Origin: Blastobasis lacticolella
Taxonomy: Eukaryota; Arthropoda; Insecta; Lepidoptera; Blastobasidae
NCBI GenBank assembly: GCA_905147135.1
Contig: LR990043.1
Coordinates: 5,243,057-5,307,056, forward strand
Reading direction: 5' to 3'
DNA: 64,000 bases
A program made the translations under genes and the position numbers. This document shows positions 22,307 to 33,229 of this stretch, piece by piece; within the stretch, counting starts at the first letter, position 1, and the number at the start of each line of letters is the position of its first letter. The notes beneath the pieces were generated by a model. The model saw only the letters and a program-made list of their open reading frames with translations. It was not told where the DNA came from and did not search any database.

Positions 22307-22913
22307 TTATATATTTCTGCGGCCAAACAACGACTTAAATCAGCTTGTGTTCCGGTTTGAAATTATACGATTGATACATTAGATCGTCGTTCCATTATCT
22401 GACGTTTATCATGAAGATGTTTTTTTTATGAATTACGATTAGAGACAGTCTATTACTGTTACTTAACTACAAGATATTAAACCTGAAAACAAAAATCCAA
22501 TTTCAAACTTTAATCTGATAAAATATATCTAACGAATCATCCATGCTTTGAAACCTAGCCTCCATTAGTCAAGCCGTCTTAGACTAAATAACGAAAGTCA
22601 CGCGAAACCAGAATCCTTAATTTCAGTTCTTAGTAAAGTTTCTTCGTTAAAACTTCTAAAATCTTTTGTTAAATCAAAGGGCTTTACTCATTTTAGCGCC
22701 TGACAGAATCAGTAAGTTCGTCATTTGAGAAATTATAGCGATTATCTTCGCTGGGCTTCGCCTTGAAGTTCTTTGTGCAGAAATCATAATGTTTACGCTC
22801 TTTCTTCGTTGGGTAGCTATTGAATTTCTGAAAATTTCTTTGAAATCCTACGTAGGTGCTTTGAGTAAAACTCGTGTTAGTATGCAATGCAACAATTTCA
22901 ATCATAATCATCA

Positions 22914-23150
22914 TCACAGCCCGTAATAATCCACTGCAGAACTTAGGGCCTATCCCACGAATGAGGAGGTTATTGCCATAATCTCCACGCTTGGCAGGCG
23001 GGTTGGAGATCGCAGTGTTTAAATATAATAATGGAAAATGCGGCTGCCCATTTGATCTTTTGCCTCGAAAACATTAGTCGCCTTGTACGACACCCAAGAG
23101 TGTAAGGGGTTGGTGCTATTCTACTCTGCCGGACACCACGCGGCCAATTC
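22914..23150 (-). repeat. Repeat family D copy
   Basis: In reverse it runs from 'gtgtccggcagagtagaata' through 'ttagtcgccttgtacgac' to 'ggattattacgggctgtgat', nearly full length. The ATCATCATCAC at 22905-22917 is the complement of its GAT tail. Confidence 0.75.
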
Positions 23151-23623
23151 AATATACAATAATTTCAATATACTTACCTATATTGTATTCAAGTAAATCC
23201 AGAAGAAAAAACAATTAATATCGTATCCCAGAAATAGACCATGTACGGACTGGATATCCGGATTAGGCGACAAATGAATCTGTGGACTGACATACAATCA
23301 ATCCATTTTGCCCAATTTTCGACCTCCTCACGTCGTAAGCCGTTGGCACCCTCCTCGACGATGTTAATCCATCGCTTCGGGATCGCACGGGACCTCTTTC
23401 CTAATACCAAGACGTTTAGGCACTATTACCCACGTTATCCTAAGGGCTTACGTAGCACGTGATAAAATTAGCACAGACGAGCCTCTTCGATCTTATCCGC
23501 TATGTCTCTCACGCCAAGGATGCTACGGATATACTCGTTACACATTCGGTGAAGTCGCCTAAAGCCGCACACCGCCGCAGCGTTTTCATTTCGTGGACAA
23601 GCTTTGTCAGCGCTAGACATATA

Positions 23624-24108
23624 TGACGGATCGCGGTCAATAGTATGGAATCATGTGGTCAATAGTACGGACTCATGACGATGAAGACGGAAGTGGGAGT
23701 GCGCCCTCTGGTGGGGCGTGCTGACAGAGTCTCGACGGCACGACTCGGGCCGAGTGGCGGCCATTCTTGGCGCGACCGCCGCCGAGGAGTGACGCGTCTT
23801 GAAACTGTCTCCACATTTCGTTTGTTTACGTTTGAAGTTCGTTAATAGAAAGTGTTATTTACGTTTAAAAATAAAGTAATTTTAAAATCACCTTTGAAAT
23901 AAGAAAGTGAACCTCAACTGCCTACATTTGTAATACCGCTCTGAATTCTAGTGAAATTATAAGTGATGTGCAAAAATGAAATGGAATAAATACAGTGGAG
24001 TAAATGTGAACCTTTTCTTTAATTTATCTGGACGAATACGATCTAATACTGATATCACCACCCTGATGACAATGATCCTGATACACCCCTTTCCTTCACG
24101 CGACGACA
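23624..24108 (+). repeat. Left LTR (485 bp)
   Basis: Opens TGACGGATCG and closes GACGACA. The GC-rich first half includes GCGCCCTCTGGTGG at 23701-23714 (CTCF-like core). The AT-rich second half has AATAAA at 23870-23875, a candidate poly(A) signal. I count about three substitutions and one 3-bp indel against the right LTR, so insertion was recent. Confidence 0.85.
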
Positions 24109-24640
24109 TCAGAAGCGGTGATGACGAACGCAACGCCCAAGAGATGATATGATGAAAAGCAACAAAGAAAATGCAGATACGCACCGTGAAAGCGTAATAA
24201 TAAAAGAAAGGTGATCACTCGATCCAGTTGAGTTGCCTACATTAAAATGTAAAATTATTTAACATGTTCAAAGCGCAGCCAAGAGTCCAAACACCCCGAG
24301 ATATAAGACAAAGACTTCGTCAGAAAGATTGGGGGATTCATAAAGTAAACAGCAGATCATCTGTACCAAATGGGTCATGGTCAAGGCAGACCCCGGGCCT
24401 TCGAGAGCACCACTGGGATATCGACAACATTATTAAAAATCGAGTGAAACTTACTATGGACGGCACTTTGGTATGGCTTCTTTGTTTTTGTTAAATTTAA
24501 TTTATATTACTCATGTAAAATATTTTCCTTCTTAAATATAAAATTTAATATAGAACATATATATTAAAAAGGACAACACAAACAAATTATAAACTAAATA
24601 AATTAACTTAATTATCTAACTAAAATTAAAATAAACCTAC
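24109..24640. other. LARD interior, left part
   Basis: No coding sequence. At 24371-24430 a short 'gtcatggtcaaggcagaccc' piece resembles SINE-A. An A/T-rich stretch follows to 24640. Confidence 0.5.
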
Positions 24641-24644
24641 AACC

Positions 24645-25283
24645 CTAATCTAAAAATCTATATGTACAAATATCCCCTAAATCACTGCCACTGCTGGGTA
24701 TGGTGCCCATAAGGCTGGCTGCATTCCCCCGTTGGATGGCTATCCCTATACGTTGGCCGAGGAATGAGCCAGCCCTGCGCTCGCCAGTGGAACGAATTAA
24801 ACATGATTTTAATTTGGCGAATAACTTTTTAGCTTCAGGGCCCCACGGCCCCAAAGTTTCCACGGCAAACGCCGAAAATACGCAACTATCAGCGATATTT
24901 GCGTATTTACGGCGTTTCAAGGTCTCAGCAGATGCGGCCGCCGCGCCTGGCCTCACAGATGTCGAGCCAACATGGGACGCCGCTAGAGTATCAACGCATG
25001 TGGCGTCCCATACTAAAGGCCGACCCAGCTCCCAAGGCACGAGAGACATCCCGTCAGGTCTCTTGCCGTCGTCCCTTACAAGCCCCAAGGGCTCGAGAGA
25101 GGAGGGCACATTAATGCTGGCAAGAGCCCGACGTATTATGTCATTCAGGCAGGCGTGGCGGGATAGACGGCCGGAACTTTTGCAGCATGATAGCCCGTGG
25201 TGCCCTGAGCTATCCACTGCAGCGCCGCAGTGGCAGCGATGGGGTTCAACTAAGTTGCAGCCCAGACGTAATATAAAATTGTG
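24645..25283 (-). pseudogene. Retroelement ORF C-terminal domain, 5'-truncated
   Basis: The minus frame is open for about 213 codons. From its upstream end it reads LRLGCNLVEPHRCHCGAAVD, then GHHGLSC (a Cys/His cluster), later KRPDGMSLVPW...LVWDATCVDT, VETLGPWGPEAKK and QRIGIAIQRGNAASLMG. This is a C-terminal region I recognise from invertebrate reverse-transcriptase ORFs. The RPDG...WDATC block resembles a PD-(D/E)XK nuclease core, which is an inference. A stop at about 25284-25286 cuts off the RT domain. It lies antisense inside the LTR element, so it was captured or inserted there. The plus-strand 195-codon frame is its shadow. Confidence 0.6.
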
Positions 25284-25289
25284 TTAGTT

Positions 25290-26150
25290 AAATAATTTGC
25301 GTAGTTCTAAATTAGCCAGCTAAAGTTTATTCAATGACTTTAAAGTAAACGCTTACATTTAGATTCATTTAGCAGTGTGGTTTGACACCACAAGTAAATT
25401 AATTGCTTAGATTTCTGCAGCTAAATAAAATCAAACAATTAAAAACGGTGTATATTATTTTTTTAATTTTGTTTTACTAATACAATTATTTTTTTCTATT
25501 GCATTACAATGGTGCACAACGGTTCGCTTCACCTACGACAACAACATTGGAATGCAACGCTGGACTGGTAGCCTCAACGTGATTGTTTCAACATGGGACG
25601 ATGGTAGACAATCTGCGAGTGTACATGACTGAGAAATGATGTGATATTAACAGTTCCTCTCTATCTGGTGAGTCCTATACATAATTATTATTTAGTAAAA
25701 ACCTGTGCTGAAGAGGCTCCCTAGCGGATTTTAGGAGTTATTTACTTTGAGAATTCAGAAAAGTATTCTGACAGAAACACTATTGATACCCTTAGTAGAG
25801 AGAATGGCAGGTTTATTTGTATCTTTAGTGAAACTACAAATAGAAAGAATGTAAACAAAACATAAACAACGTCAGTTACGTCAGTGTTACAATTTGTTGG
25901 TAAAAATGTCAAAAACTACTGCTAAGTTTAATAAATTTTAGCTTTTGCGGGTACCTATGTCAATTAATGTAGGCTGTCTGATAGAATGTTACTAAGAAAA
26001 ATAAATCACTCCACAAAAATAGTAAGAATTATGTTAAATCCGTCCCAATGTTAAACAGTGTTTAAAGTAAAAAAAAGTGTTATTTAATCTAAGATTATTT
26101 TACCATCTTGAAACATGGTGCGCTATGATTTTACGTATTACCAACATCAC
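25290..26150. other. LARD interior, featureless
   Basis: AT-rich, with no frame above 60 codons and no recognised repeat. Confidence 0.4.
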
Positions 26151-26249
26151 GTCAGTTATCAGAAAACAAGAATAAAAAATACTTGGAAAGCATAGTGCAC
26201 TTATTTTTATAAATTGAGTACGTAGGCATAGTTATGGTGGTGCTGCTGC

Positions 26250-26460
26250 TGACTGACTTCTTCTTCTTGATCGTTGCCTCACTGCTGAGGATCCTGACAT
26301 CTTCGGTAAACTGCATGTCTCCATCGGTTTCGATGAATCGTTCGGATATTTGGTCCACCCATCTCTTCGGACTTCGGCCTCCGGGTCTCTTGCCTTCGAC
26401 TTTTCCCGTCACCATAAGTCGTTCCAGATTGCTGATTAAGTAAATATTTGATAATAACAG
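26250..26460 (-). pseudogene. RTE/jockey-type LINE ORF C-terminal fragment
   Basis: The minus frame gives SNLERLMVTGKVEGKRPGGR followed by SPKRWVDQI, the 'G.VEGKR..GRP..RW.DQI' block near the C-terminus of LINE ORF2. The frame then runs into low-complexity lysine and serine (AAG and GCT repeats). It sits inside the LTR element's interior, antisense to it, and is the second LINE-like fragment there. Confidence 0.65.
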
Positions 26461-26469
26461 TGTGGCAGG

Positions 26470-28350
26470 GATGCCGTAGCAGTGAGTTTGTGGAACAATT
26501 AGCTGCTGTACTTTATGATGTTGTCTTAGAGATAGGATAGGCTTCACATAGGCTTCGAATGTGCCAATTCAATAACGACCCCGCGATCTCCGCGATTTCT
26601 ATGTGAGCGGGAGGGTGCAAACATGTATCGAGAGAAAAAAAGAGAAAAATTATTAGCGTGTTTGTTTACATTTAACAGGAGAAATTCGAACGAAATTTTC
26701 CATATTTCAGTATAATGTTTGTTATTGTGGTCGTAGTTTCCCAATGTTGTAGAATAGAGAGATAAGATATCCGCCGTAAAAATGGGATCACCGATATACG
26801 TTTCTTTTAATACTACAAAAAAAAAAGGTAGTTTGGTTAGTAACGTAATTTTATATTAGTATCAAGTTATTTAACGAAAAAAAAAAGTAAACACGAGTAA
26901 GTGAACTGATTGACGGTAGATAATTTCGAATTATGTTTTGAGTAACTAAAGATAAACCTGTGACTTAGTTCGACCGAAAACCATGTGTACATAGTTAATG
27001 TGACTTAGTTTGACATGGATAAAGACTTTGTTAGACGGATCAATCTAAGACGCTAACCCAATACGTGACGACTATCGAGCCGAGGTTTTTATGAGATTTA
27101 TGTGATCCTTTTGTTTTCTCAAAATTTGTTGCATCATCGGATGAAGGTGATCGTGTTTTATCAGTGATGGTGGGCTAATGGAGCCTATGGGAGAGTTTTA
27201 TGGTTGCTTACCGGCCTGATGGAGGCTATGGGAGCGTGGCTAATAGCAGGTAGTTGTTTTAAGCTTTGTGAGAAAGTGTTGAACAATATCGATGATGAGA
27301 AAGTCCAGATATTTTGGTGATAGTTCAATAGCCGGTTTTATAAATTATTTTTAGCTTCGAGTACTGAAATTTCCTTGATTACTGATATAAAGTAACTATT
27401 TTGAGTTCTGTTGTTGTGCCAGTAAGATGAGACAGTGTAAGCAATGGTGAGATTTCATATCCTTCTGCCAGTACAAGTTTTTAAGTACCTGAATTGTTGT
27501 TGAGGTCAAACATCCAGATTTATTTGGCTGACTTGGAGTGACCCGGGAGTCATGTGTGTGACTCATTGGGCTAAGAGCCCCGAAAGTCTCGGATGTTGTG
27601 GCTGTAGATAGCAAATTTTATTTTGTAATTTTTTTTTTTAGAAGGCGGCTTGATATGGGATGCCTTCGTTATTACAAACATTGTTAAATGGTTTCAAAAT
27701 GGAAGCTTAAACGTAACGTAAAGTCTAGATAGAGTATACTCGTTCGAACAGTTAAAATCGATGACGATGATTATTGCTTGTTTAGTTTTGGTGTGGCAAC
27801 AAATGGACTGTTGTTACCTATAACTGGCGTATCAAATAGACGTGAGAGCTTCTTATTATTAAACTTCTGATTTAGTTTTGATATTGGGCAGTAGAAATAA
27901 TGTTTATTTTTATTTTATTTTATTTTGTTGTTTTTGTAGAGATGACACCGTAAACAGTTGTTCGGATCTGTGACGATTACTTGTTGTGTAACTCGTAGAC
28001 CGTTATTACGGGTTATGATAGCAGATAGACTGTTACCTATCACTGACTTAGTACAGATTTGGTCGAAGGATTGACCACGAGCTGAGAATCTATAGACAGC
28101 TATTAGTGAAGCGTGTTAATGTTACTTATGATTACCTTATGATTTTAGCAATTTCATATTGAAAAGTATACTGTATAGTCTAACAGTTGATACCTACGCA
28201 CAGGTATATAAGTACGGCTACTACAGTGATGCCCCAATATTATAGATAGAGGTACTACTACAGTCGTTAAGTACCTACTGGTTTCAAAAATATGACAAAT
28301 GAACATTACTGAGCTGATATGTCGACAATGTTTATTAACTTCTATTTATT
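26470..28350. other. LARD interior, no coding sequence
   Basis: Two diverged 'gtgacttagttcgac' words (26958-27010) and two 'atggag(c/g)ctatgggagagt'-like words (27178, 27220) suggest small internal duplications. No recognisable protein. Confidence 0.4.
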
Positions 28351-28354
28351 TGTC

Positions 28355-28770
28355 CCGCCTGTGTGGCTCCCTTCTGTGTGGCTCCCGCCTGTGTGGCTCC
28401 CGCCTGTGTGGCATGCCGCCTGTTTGGCATTTCGCCTGTGTGGCATAGTCTCTGTGACATTAAGTCGGTGTGGCATTTAGCCTGTGAGGCATTCTACCTG
28501 TATGGCATTTCGCCGGTGTGGCATTTCGCCTCTGTGAAATTTACCCTTGTGTGACATCTCGTGCTATGGTAGACGTGACACAGGATATATGATGAATAAA
28601 CTCATAGTTTGACGATTAGAGTGGCACTGACCAGAGTGACACCCAACCTGTGTGGCACCTAGTCTGTGTGGTATTTCGCTTGAGTGCAGGTCCAGTTGCG
28701 TGGCGGCCTGATTGCGTGGCGGCCCGACTGATGGCGTCCGTCGTGTGGTGGTTCGTCGCCTGTGTGTCAT
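28355..28770 (+). repeat. Degenerate 'gcctgtgtggc' minisatellite
   Basis: More than fifteen variants of a 15-17 base unit such as 'ccgcctgtgtggctc' and 'gcctgtgtggcatttc' run head to tail to about 28540 and resume, more diverged, at 28620-28770. The 63-codon frame across it (Cys/Val/Ala/Trp-rich) is a by-product of the repeat. Confidence 0.8.
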
Positions 28771-28774
28771 TTCT

Positions 28775-29415
28775 CCTGTATGGTAACATTACTTATTCTT
28801 TTTAAATTAGGATGGCGCTGACGGATGACCAAAAATCATATGGCATTTAATGAAGGAGTGTTTCGATCCCACTCGAAGTAACATTGGGTCTTTTGCTGAG
28901 TACTGAAAATTTTGTGTAGGTATGTCACATATTTGTAGTGAATCTAAGTACCTACAGTAATGGACGTCGGGGACGATACGCGAGCTCTGTGATTGGGGCT
29001 TGTTTCCCACTCAACAAGAGCATCAAGGGGAAAACACTGGTGACGATGATTAAACCTTCTTCATTGGTGGTAATTGTGATACGGTTCATAGTCTGGTGTT
29101 ATACCTTGTCACGCCTCTCTAATTAACTGAAGTCGTAGCTGAATTTATGTCGGCAACTTATAAAGAATAATTTATGTACAAGATGATGTTGTTATCTCTC
29201 AATCTACAGAAGTTTAGAATGATAAATGATAATGGACGTATGTTTTATGTGAAGAATTTGTGGGTTAATGCAGTCGTGATAGATCCAATCACATGATTCA
29301 TAAGACTTATTTGGGTGATGTGTTGTGGTCAGAAGTGACCGAGCGAATATAGTACTGTGCTATGGTTTTCATGTTTCAGATTACACACGAGGACGTGTGT
29401 ACAGCAGGACGGCCG
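28775..29415. other. LARD interior, right end
   Basis: No frame with RT or integrase motifs. The 20 bases before the right LTR are mixed rather than purine-rich, so the usual plus-strand primer is not evident. Confidence 0.45.
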
Positions 29416-29903
29416 TGACGGATCGCGGTCAATAGTATGGAATCAAGTGGTCAATAGTACGGACTCATGACGATGAAGACGGAAGTGGGAGTGCGCCCTC
29501 TGGTGGGGCGTGCTGACAGAGTCTCGACGGCACGACTCGGGCCGAGTGGCGGCCATTCTTGGCGCGACCGCCGCCGAGGAGTGACGCGTCTTGAAACTGT
29601 CTCCACATTTCGTTTGTTTACGTTTGAAGTTCGTTAATAGAAAGTGTTATTTACGTTTAAAAATAAAGTAATTTTAAAATCACCTTTGAAATAAGAAAGT
29701 AAATTACCTCAACTGCCTACATTTGTAATAACGCTCTGAATTCTAGTGAAATTATAAGTGATGTGCAAAAATGAAATGGAATAAATACAGTGGAGTAAAT
29801 GTGAACCTTTTCTTTAATTTATCTGGACGAATACGATCTAATACTGATATCACCACCCTGATGACAATGATCCTGATACACCCCTTTCCTTCACGCGACG
29901 ACA
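29416..29903 (+). repeat. Right LTR (488 bp)
   Basis: Direct copy of 23624-24108 offset by 5,792 bases. The 3-bp length difference comes from 'gtaaattacc' versus 'gtgaacc' near 29698. The CTCF-like GCGCCCTCTGGTGG is intact at 29493-29506. Confidence 0.85.
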
Positions 29904-29907
29904 TATA

Positions 29908-30325
29908 TATAAGCGCCTTGAGCTTGAGGAATTTTAGACTCACAGGTGACTGCCGTGAGCTCCCGATAAGTACCCTATAATGGTAGAGCAGCTAAATAGA
30001 GAATATCGAAAACTTTACGATTACTTGAACCAACACTGAACTAATATCGTCCAAAATCTGTTTGGCTTAAAGATCTTTATCTTTATATAGGTACACTTTT
30101 AGCATATTTTATATGACAAGCGACACATTCATAAAGGAAAGCTCGCGATTTTTTAAATGCCAAAATACTTTCATTTGCCAAATTGTTAAAAACTTGCGCC
30201 CTGTTTTTTAATATTACGAGCCGCGCGGCCTATAAAACTTTCAATTATTCGGTTAACTATTAGAATTCACTATATTATTAAAAATAATGGAATGTAACCT
30301 TGTCGAAGTAACTCGAACTGGCAGG
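29908..30325. other. No feature seen
   Basis: Unique AT-rich DNA. Confidence 0.4.
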
Positions 30326-30329
30326 TTCT

Positions 30330-30445
30330 CGGGCGCAAAGGAAGCAAAGAATGCCATGGTAGCCAAGTGTTAACGTCTAATTCACCAAGCGTTTGTATAA
30401 AGTCCAGCGGTGGACTGATATAGGTTGGTGATGATGATGAAGGCC
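30330..30445 (+). mobile_element. RTE LINE tail
   Basis: 'gtccagcggtggactgatat' followed by 'aggttggtgatgatgatga' is the usual RTE 3' terminus; the upstream coding part is decayed beyond reading. Confidence 0.5.
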
Positions 30446-30516
30446 TGTCTGTGCTTCAAAACTGAGGCGGTGACAGAATGACGAAAATCATGTAACAGAA
30501 TCACCTGAATCTATAC

Positions 30517-30718
30517 CTAGTATAAAACAAAGTCGCTTCCCGCCGTCTGTATCTATGTACGCTTAGATATATTAAACTATCCAACGGATTTTAATGCGAT
30601 CTTCAACAATAGATAGAGTGATTCAAGAGGAAGGTTTGAAAACTAAAGCAAAAAAAAAATAGATAGGTAGAACGCCACGCGCTAGAAGTTGCTAAGGGTC
30701 CACTAGTTTAGAATAAAA
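30517..30718 (+). mobile_element. Helitron-like element
   Basis: Has 'acctagtataaaacaaagtc', 'gcttcccgccgtctgtatc', 'caacggattttaatgcgatc', 'agatagagtgattcaagagg' and a CTAGT end at about 30711. It is a second short non-autonomous copy, close to 9261-9478. Confidence 0.6.
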
Positions 30719-31150
30719 CCGTTACAGCATATTACTTAAACCAAATGACTCAGAAATGATAAACGCAAGCATTAATTTTTGGGGTAATTTAATCTATAAA
30801 ATATACACAATGAACCCTTCGTACGTAGGCTTCATGACGGAGGCTTTATTTCATTCCCTTCCCCGCTGAAATCCCTTTTAATCCAGGATGGGACAGGAGT
30901 GATGTTACGTAGCTCTTTGTAGCGGCTTGTTTTATGTAGCGACATATATGTGGAGATGCGGGAAACAAGGGACATGTACTCGTGTTATAAATTCTCATCC
31001 GACACGAATTCCCATTTCTAAAATGTTAGCTATAGATTCCATTAGTTATTCCATCAATCTACGTGACACGGTTCAAAAGGACGGCTATGCTAATTTAGCT
31101 TTAACACTTTTAATGCATGAAGTGTTAAATAAATATATAAATAAACGTTT

Positions 31151-31231
31151 CTCACTCGTACTAGCTACAGTATTTCCTTCGGACTGTAATAGCATCGTTC
31201 AAGATGGATATTATTTAGACGTCTCTTCAGT
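31151..31231 (+). pseudogene. Decayed LINE C-terminus
   Basis: 'cagtatttccttcggactgt' and 'cgttcaagatggatattatt' align with 18475-18540 ('cagtgtttcctttggactat', 'cgttcaagaggtatattaga') after a deletion that removes the WNELP codons. Coding capacity is lost. Confidence 0.6.
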
Positions 31232-31482
31232 ATAACAACTTTCTGAAAAACTTTTGTTTGATTTTAACAATTTAGGCAGCCAGAATTTTACTTGGTAATA
31301 GTGACTTCATATTTTTGTAAATTACCTTTAAAGAAAAAAGTTTGTTCTACTTATAAACAATCTAATATTATCTAAAACTTAATATTAGCATTATAAACTC
31401 ATTTTTTTTCGATCAACAAAGTTGTCTTCGTAAACGCACTTCTTTTACCCAGGAAAACCATAGATATTTCCGACACGGTATA

Positions 31483-31606
31483 GTTACTGTGGCCGAATCT
31501 ATCGGGATTGTGAATAACAGTTTCCGAATCGATGGATACGGATTCGCCGCTCACGAATTTTGTGTCGAATCGTTCGGTAACGGTACCGAGACATTGTGAA
31601 TACGGC
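31483..31606. mobile_element. Truncated MITE, family M2
   Basis: Ends 'acattgtgaatacggctgc', matching the right terminus of the complete copy at 42245-42501, and shares 'gtgtcgaatcgttcggtaac' and 'gggattgtgaataacagttt' with it. The left terminus is missing. Confidence 0.6.
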
Positions 31607-31660
31607 TGCAGGTGGCCCACTTGCCTGTTTGTCTGTCGTGTAACATAGAAAATAGCAATC
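31607..31660 (+). mobile_element. LINE tail scrap
   Basis: 'caggtggcccacttgcctg' and 'tttgtctgtcgtgtaacata' are the terminal words of the 18600 LINE tail. Confidence 0.5.
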
Positions 31661-31744
31661 TAACATTTAAGCAGAAAATAGGCACCTGCCGTTTCGTTAA
31701 TATCGTATTTAAATATCATTTTCTTGTGTGTGTTCTTGTGTATT

Positions 31745-31948
31745 TGGCCGTGTGGTGTCCGGCACAGTAGAATAGCACTTACACTTACATTGCAAACGAT
31801 CTAGTCTCCGTAGGCTGGAAAATGGGCAGCTAGTTATATCCATAACACTCCAACCTGCCTGCCAAGCGAGGAGATTATGGCAATAACCTCCCCTTTCGTG
31901 GGAGAGAACCTAAGTCCTACAGTGGACTGTTATGGACTGTAATGATGA
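31745..31948 (+). repeat. Repeat family D copy with internal deletions
   Basis: 'ggccgtgtggtgtccggca', 'tctccgtaggctggaaaatg', 'ataacctcccctttcgtggg' and 'gtggactgttatggactgta' are in family order; it is about 60 bases shorter than the 7740 copy. Confidence 0.7.
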
Positions 31949-32309
31949 ACCGAGTGTTTATCCCAACACGATCAGTATAAGCAACAAACGCATAAAGGAC
32001 TAAAATGTCTTATCTAGTTGTGCCCGTATCTCATCGTGCGATTGGGGCCCAAAGATCCATCTGAGAAATTGGCCAAGTCACTTAGTGTCAAACGGGATTG
32101 TTTTATCCCTAACGAAACGGTTAGAAAAGAGCTCCTATTTTTTTTTCCGACGCGACGGCGATTTGATACCGTCGCAAATCGCTCAGCAGTGCGGACAACG
32201 CCATACTTATAAGTTTATTATAAAGTAGTTTTGACGAAATCTCCATCGCGTTGGCGTCGCCTTACCGTCCTCTACGTAATCCTGTTACTTTACAATACTT
32301 TTCTGTTGT

Positions 32310-32440
32310 GTATACAGGATGGGGCCTGTAACAAGGGCATAAAATTTAAACGCAGACTCCTCAGAGTATTTGAAGTTACCTTGACCAGATCCTAATGCTC
32401 CAAAGTGCTTACACTCAAGAAATATTAATTTAAAGTTACA
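32310..32440 (+). repeat. Unnamed repeat shared with 55449-55520
   Basis: 'gttaccttgaccagatcct', 'aatgctccaaagtgcttaca' and 'taatttaaagtta' recur at 55449-55520 in the same orientation with few differences. The upstream 'acaggatggggcctgtaaca' looks like an element start. Confidence 0.6.
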
Positions 32441-32559
32441 ATCCATAATCAATGAATTTCGTCATCGGGAAATTGTCGTTAGGTGTCTTGGTACTGGGCA
32501 TTTTCTTCATACTGGGGCGACGTAAACGATCGTAATGTCAGTGTCAAGTACACGACACG

Positions 32560-32645
32560 ACGGTATACCTGGCCCTGGGCCCTCGCGTGCTGCGCGAGGG
32601 CGCAAACGGATCATAAGGCCAAGCTGATGATGATGATGATGAGGT
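32560..32645 (+). mobile_element. RTE-like tail with (GAT)n
   Basis: 'ataaggccaagctgatgatg' continuing as GAT repeats to 32641; preceded by a perfect inverted 'ccctcgcgtgctgcgcgaggg' of about 20 bases. Confidence 0.45.
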
Positions 32646-32649
32646 GTAA

Positions 32650-33135
32650 ATAAAGCGTTAAGTGCCAAATCTGTCATCGTAATTTTTTCGCTTACTTCTT
32701 TTAAATCACGCGACCATCGTGTATCCTACCGTTGCGACGCCATGGCAAATTTTTACAAAAACATGAATCCTACAAGACATATCATCCATCCACATAAACT
32801 TAGACAACTAAATACCCGTGGGCCATAAATTAGCCAACTGCCAAACAGCCGTCGGAGTAAAATCAATAAATCGTGATACCAATACAAACAAACATTTAAT
32901 TAAACTGTAAGTTACGAGCGACGGCGCGTCACTCGGCAGCGGTATTCGTTACGGCGACAAATCTGGTGGTGCGGGGTCCAAGGTATGGGCTACAAGCGAC
33001 TCTTGGATGCTGTCCTAGTTGGCAAACGTCGTACGACCATAGTCGCGCGACGGGCGTTTTTGAGGTGTCTGTTGGTCGGGCGATGTCCGTTGTACAACCA
33101 TGGGCGCACGACCGTTACTAATTAGGGCAGTGCCT
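32650..33135. other. No gene; CpG-rich patch
   Basis: 32925-33115 has many CG dinucleotides compared with its surroundings, but I see no frame, tRNA fold or repeat match. Confidence 0.4.
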
Positions 33136-33139
33136 CAGA

Positions 33140-33225
33140 GGCCTACACTAGTCAGCCGTAAATAATGCAAATTGGCTAGTTTCGGCTACGTATTTACTCA
33201 CACGCGTGCGACAGAGACGATGCTC
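33140..33225. repeat. Palindromic repeat shared with 50985-51075
   Basis: 'cgtaaataatgcaaattggc' and 'tagtttcggctacgtattta' form an imperfect inverted pair. The same arrangement with 'gtaaataatgcacatcggct' is at 50985-51075. Confidence 0.5.
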
Positions 33226-33229
33226 TACG

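Larger units (their letters stand above)
23624..29903 (+). mobile_element. LTR-flanked, apparently non-coding retrotransposon (LARD-like)
   Basis: Two direct repeats (23624-24108 and 29416-29903) begin TG, end CA and are nearly identical. The whole 6,280-bp unit is bounded by TATA on both sides (23620-23623, 29904-29907), as expected of one integration event with a 4-bp duplication. The 5.3-kb interior has no frame with gag, protease, RT, RNase H or integrase motifs. I find no canonical TGG primer-binding site after the left LTR and no purine tract before the right LTR. This fits a large retrotransposon derivative moved in trans. A TATA target is typical of Ty3/gypsy-errantivirus integrases, but the class is unproven. 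Orientation is assigned from an AATAAA in the LTR. Confidence 0.8.

Noticed and set aside
24700..25287. 195-codon plus-strand frame
   Set aside because: It lies exactly opposite the recognisable retroelement C-terminal frame; only the minus strand shows conserved motifs.
28363..28554. Cys/Trp-rich 63-residue peptide
   Set aside because: Generated by the GCCTGTGTGGC minisatellite; no start context and no support.
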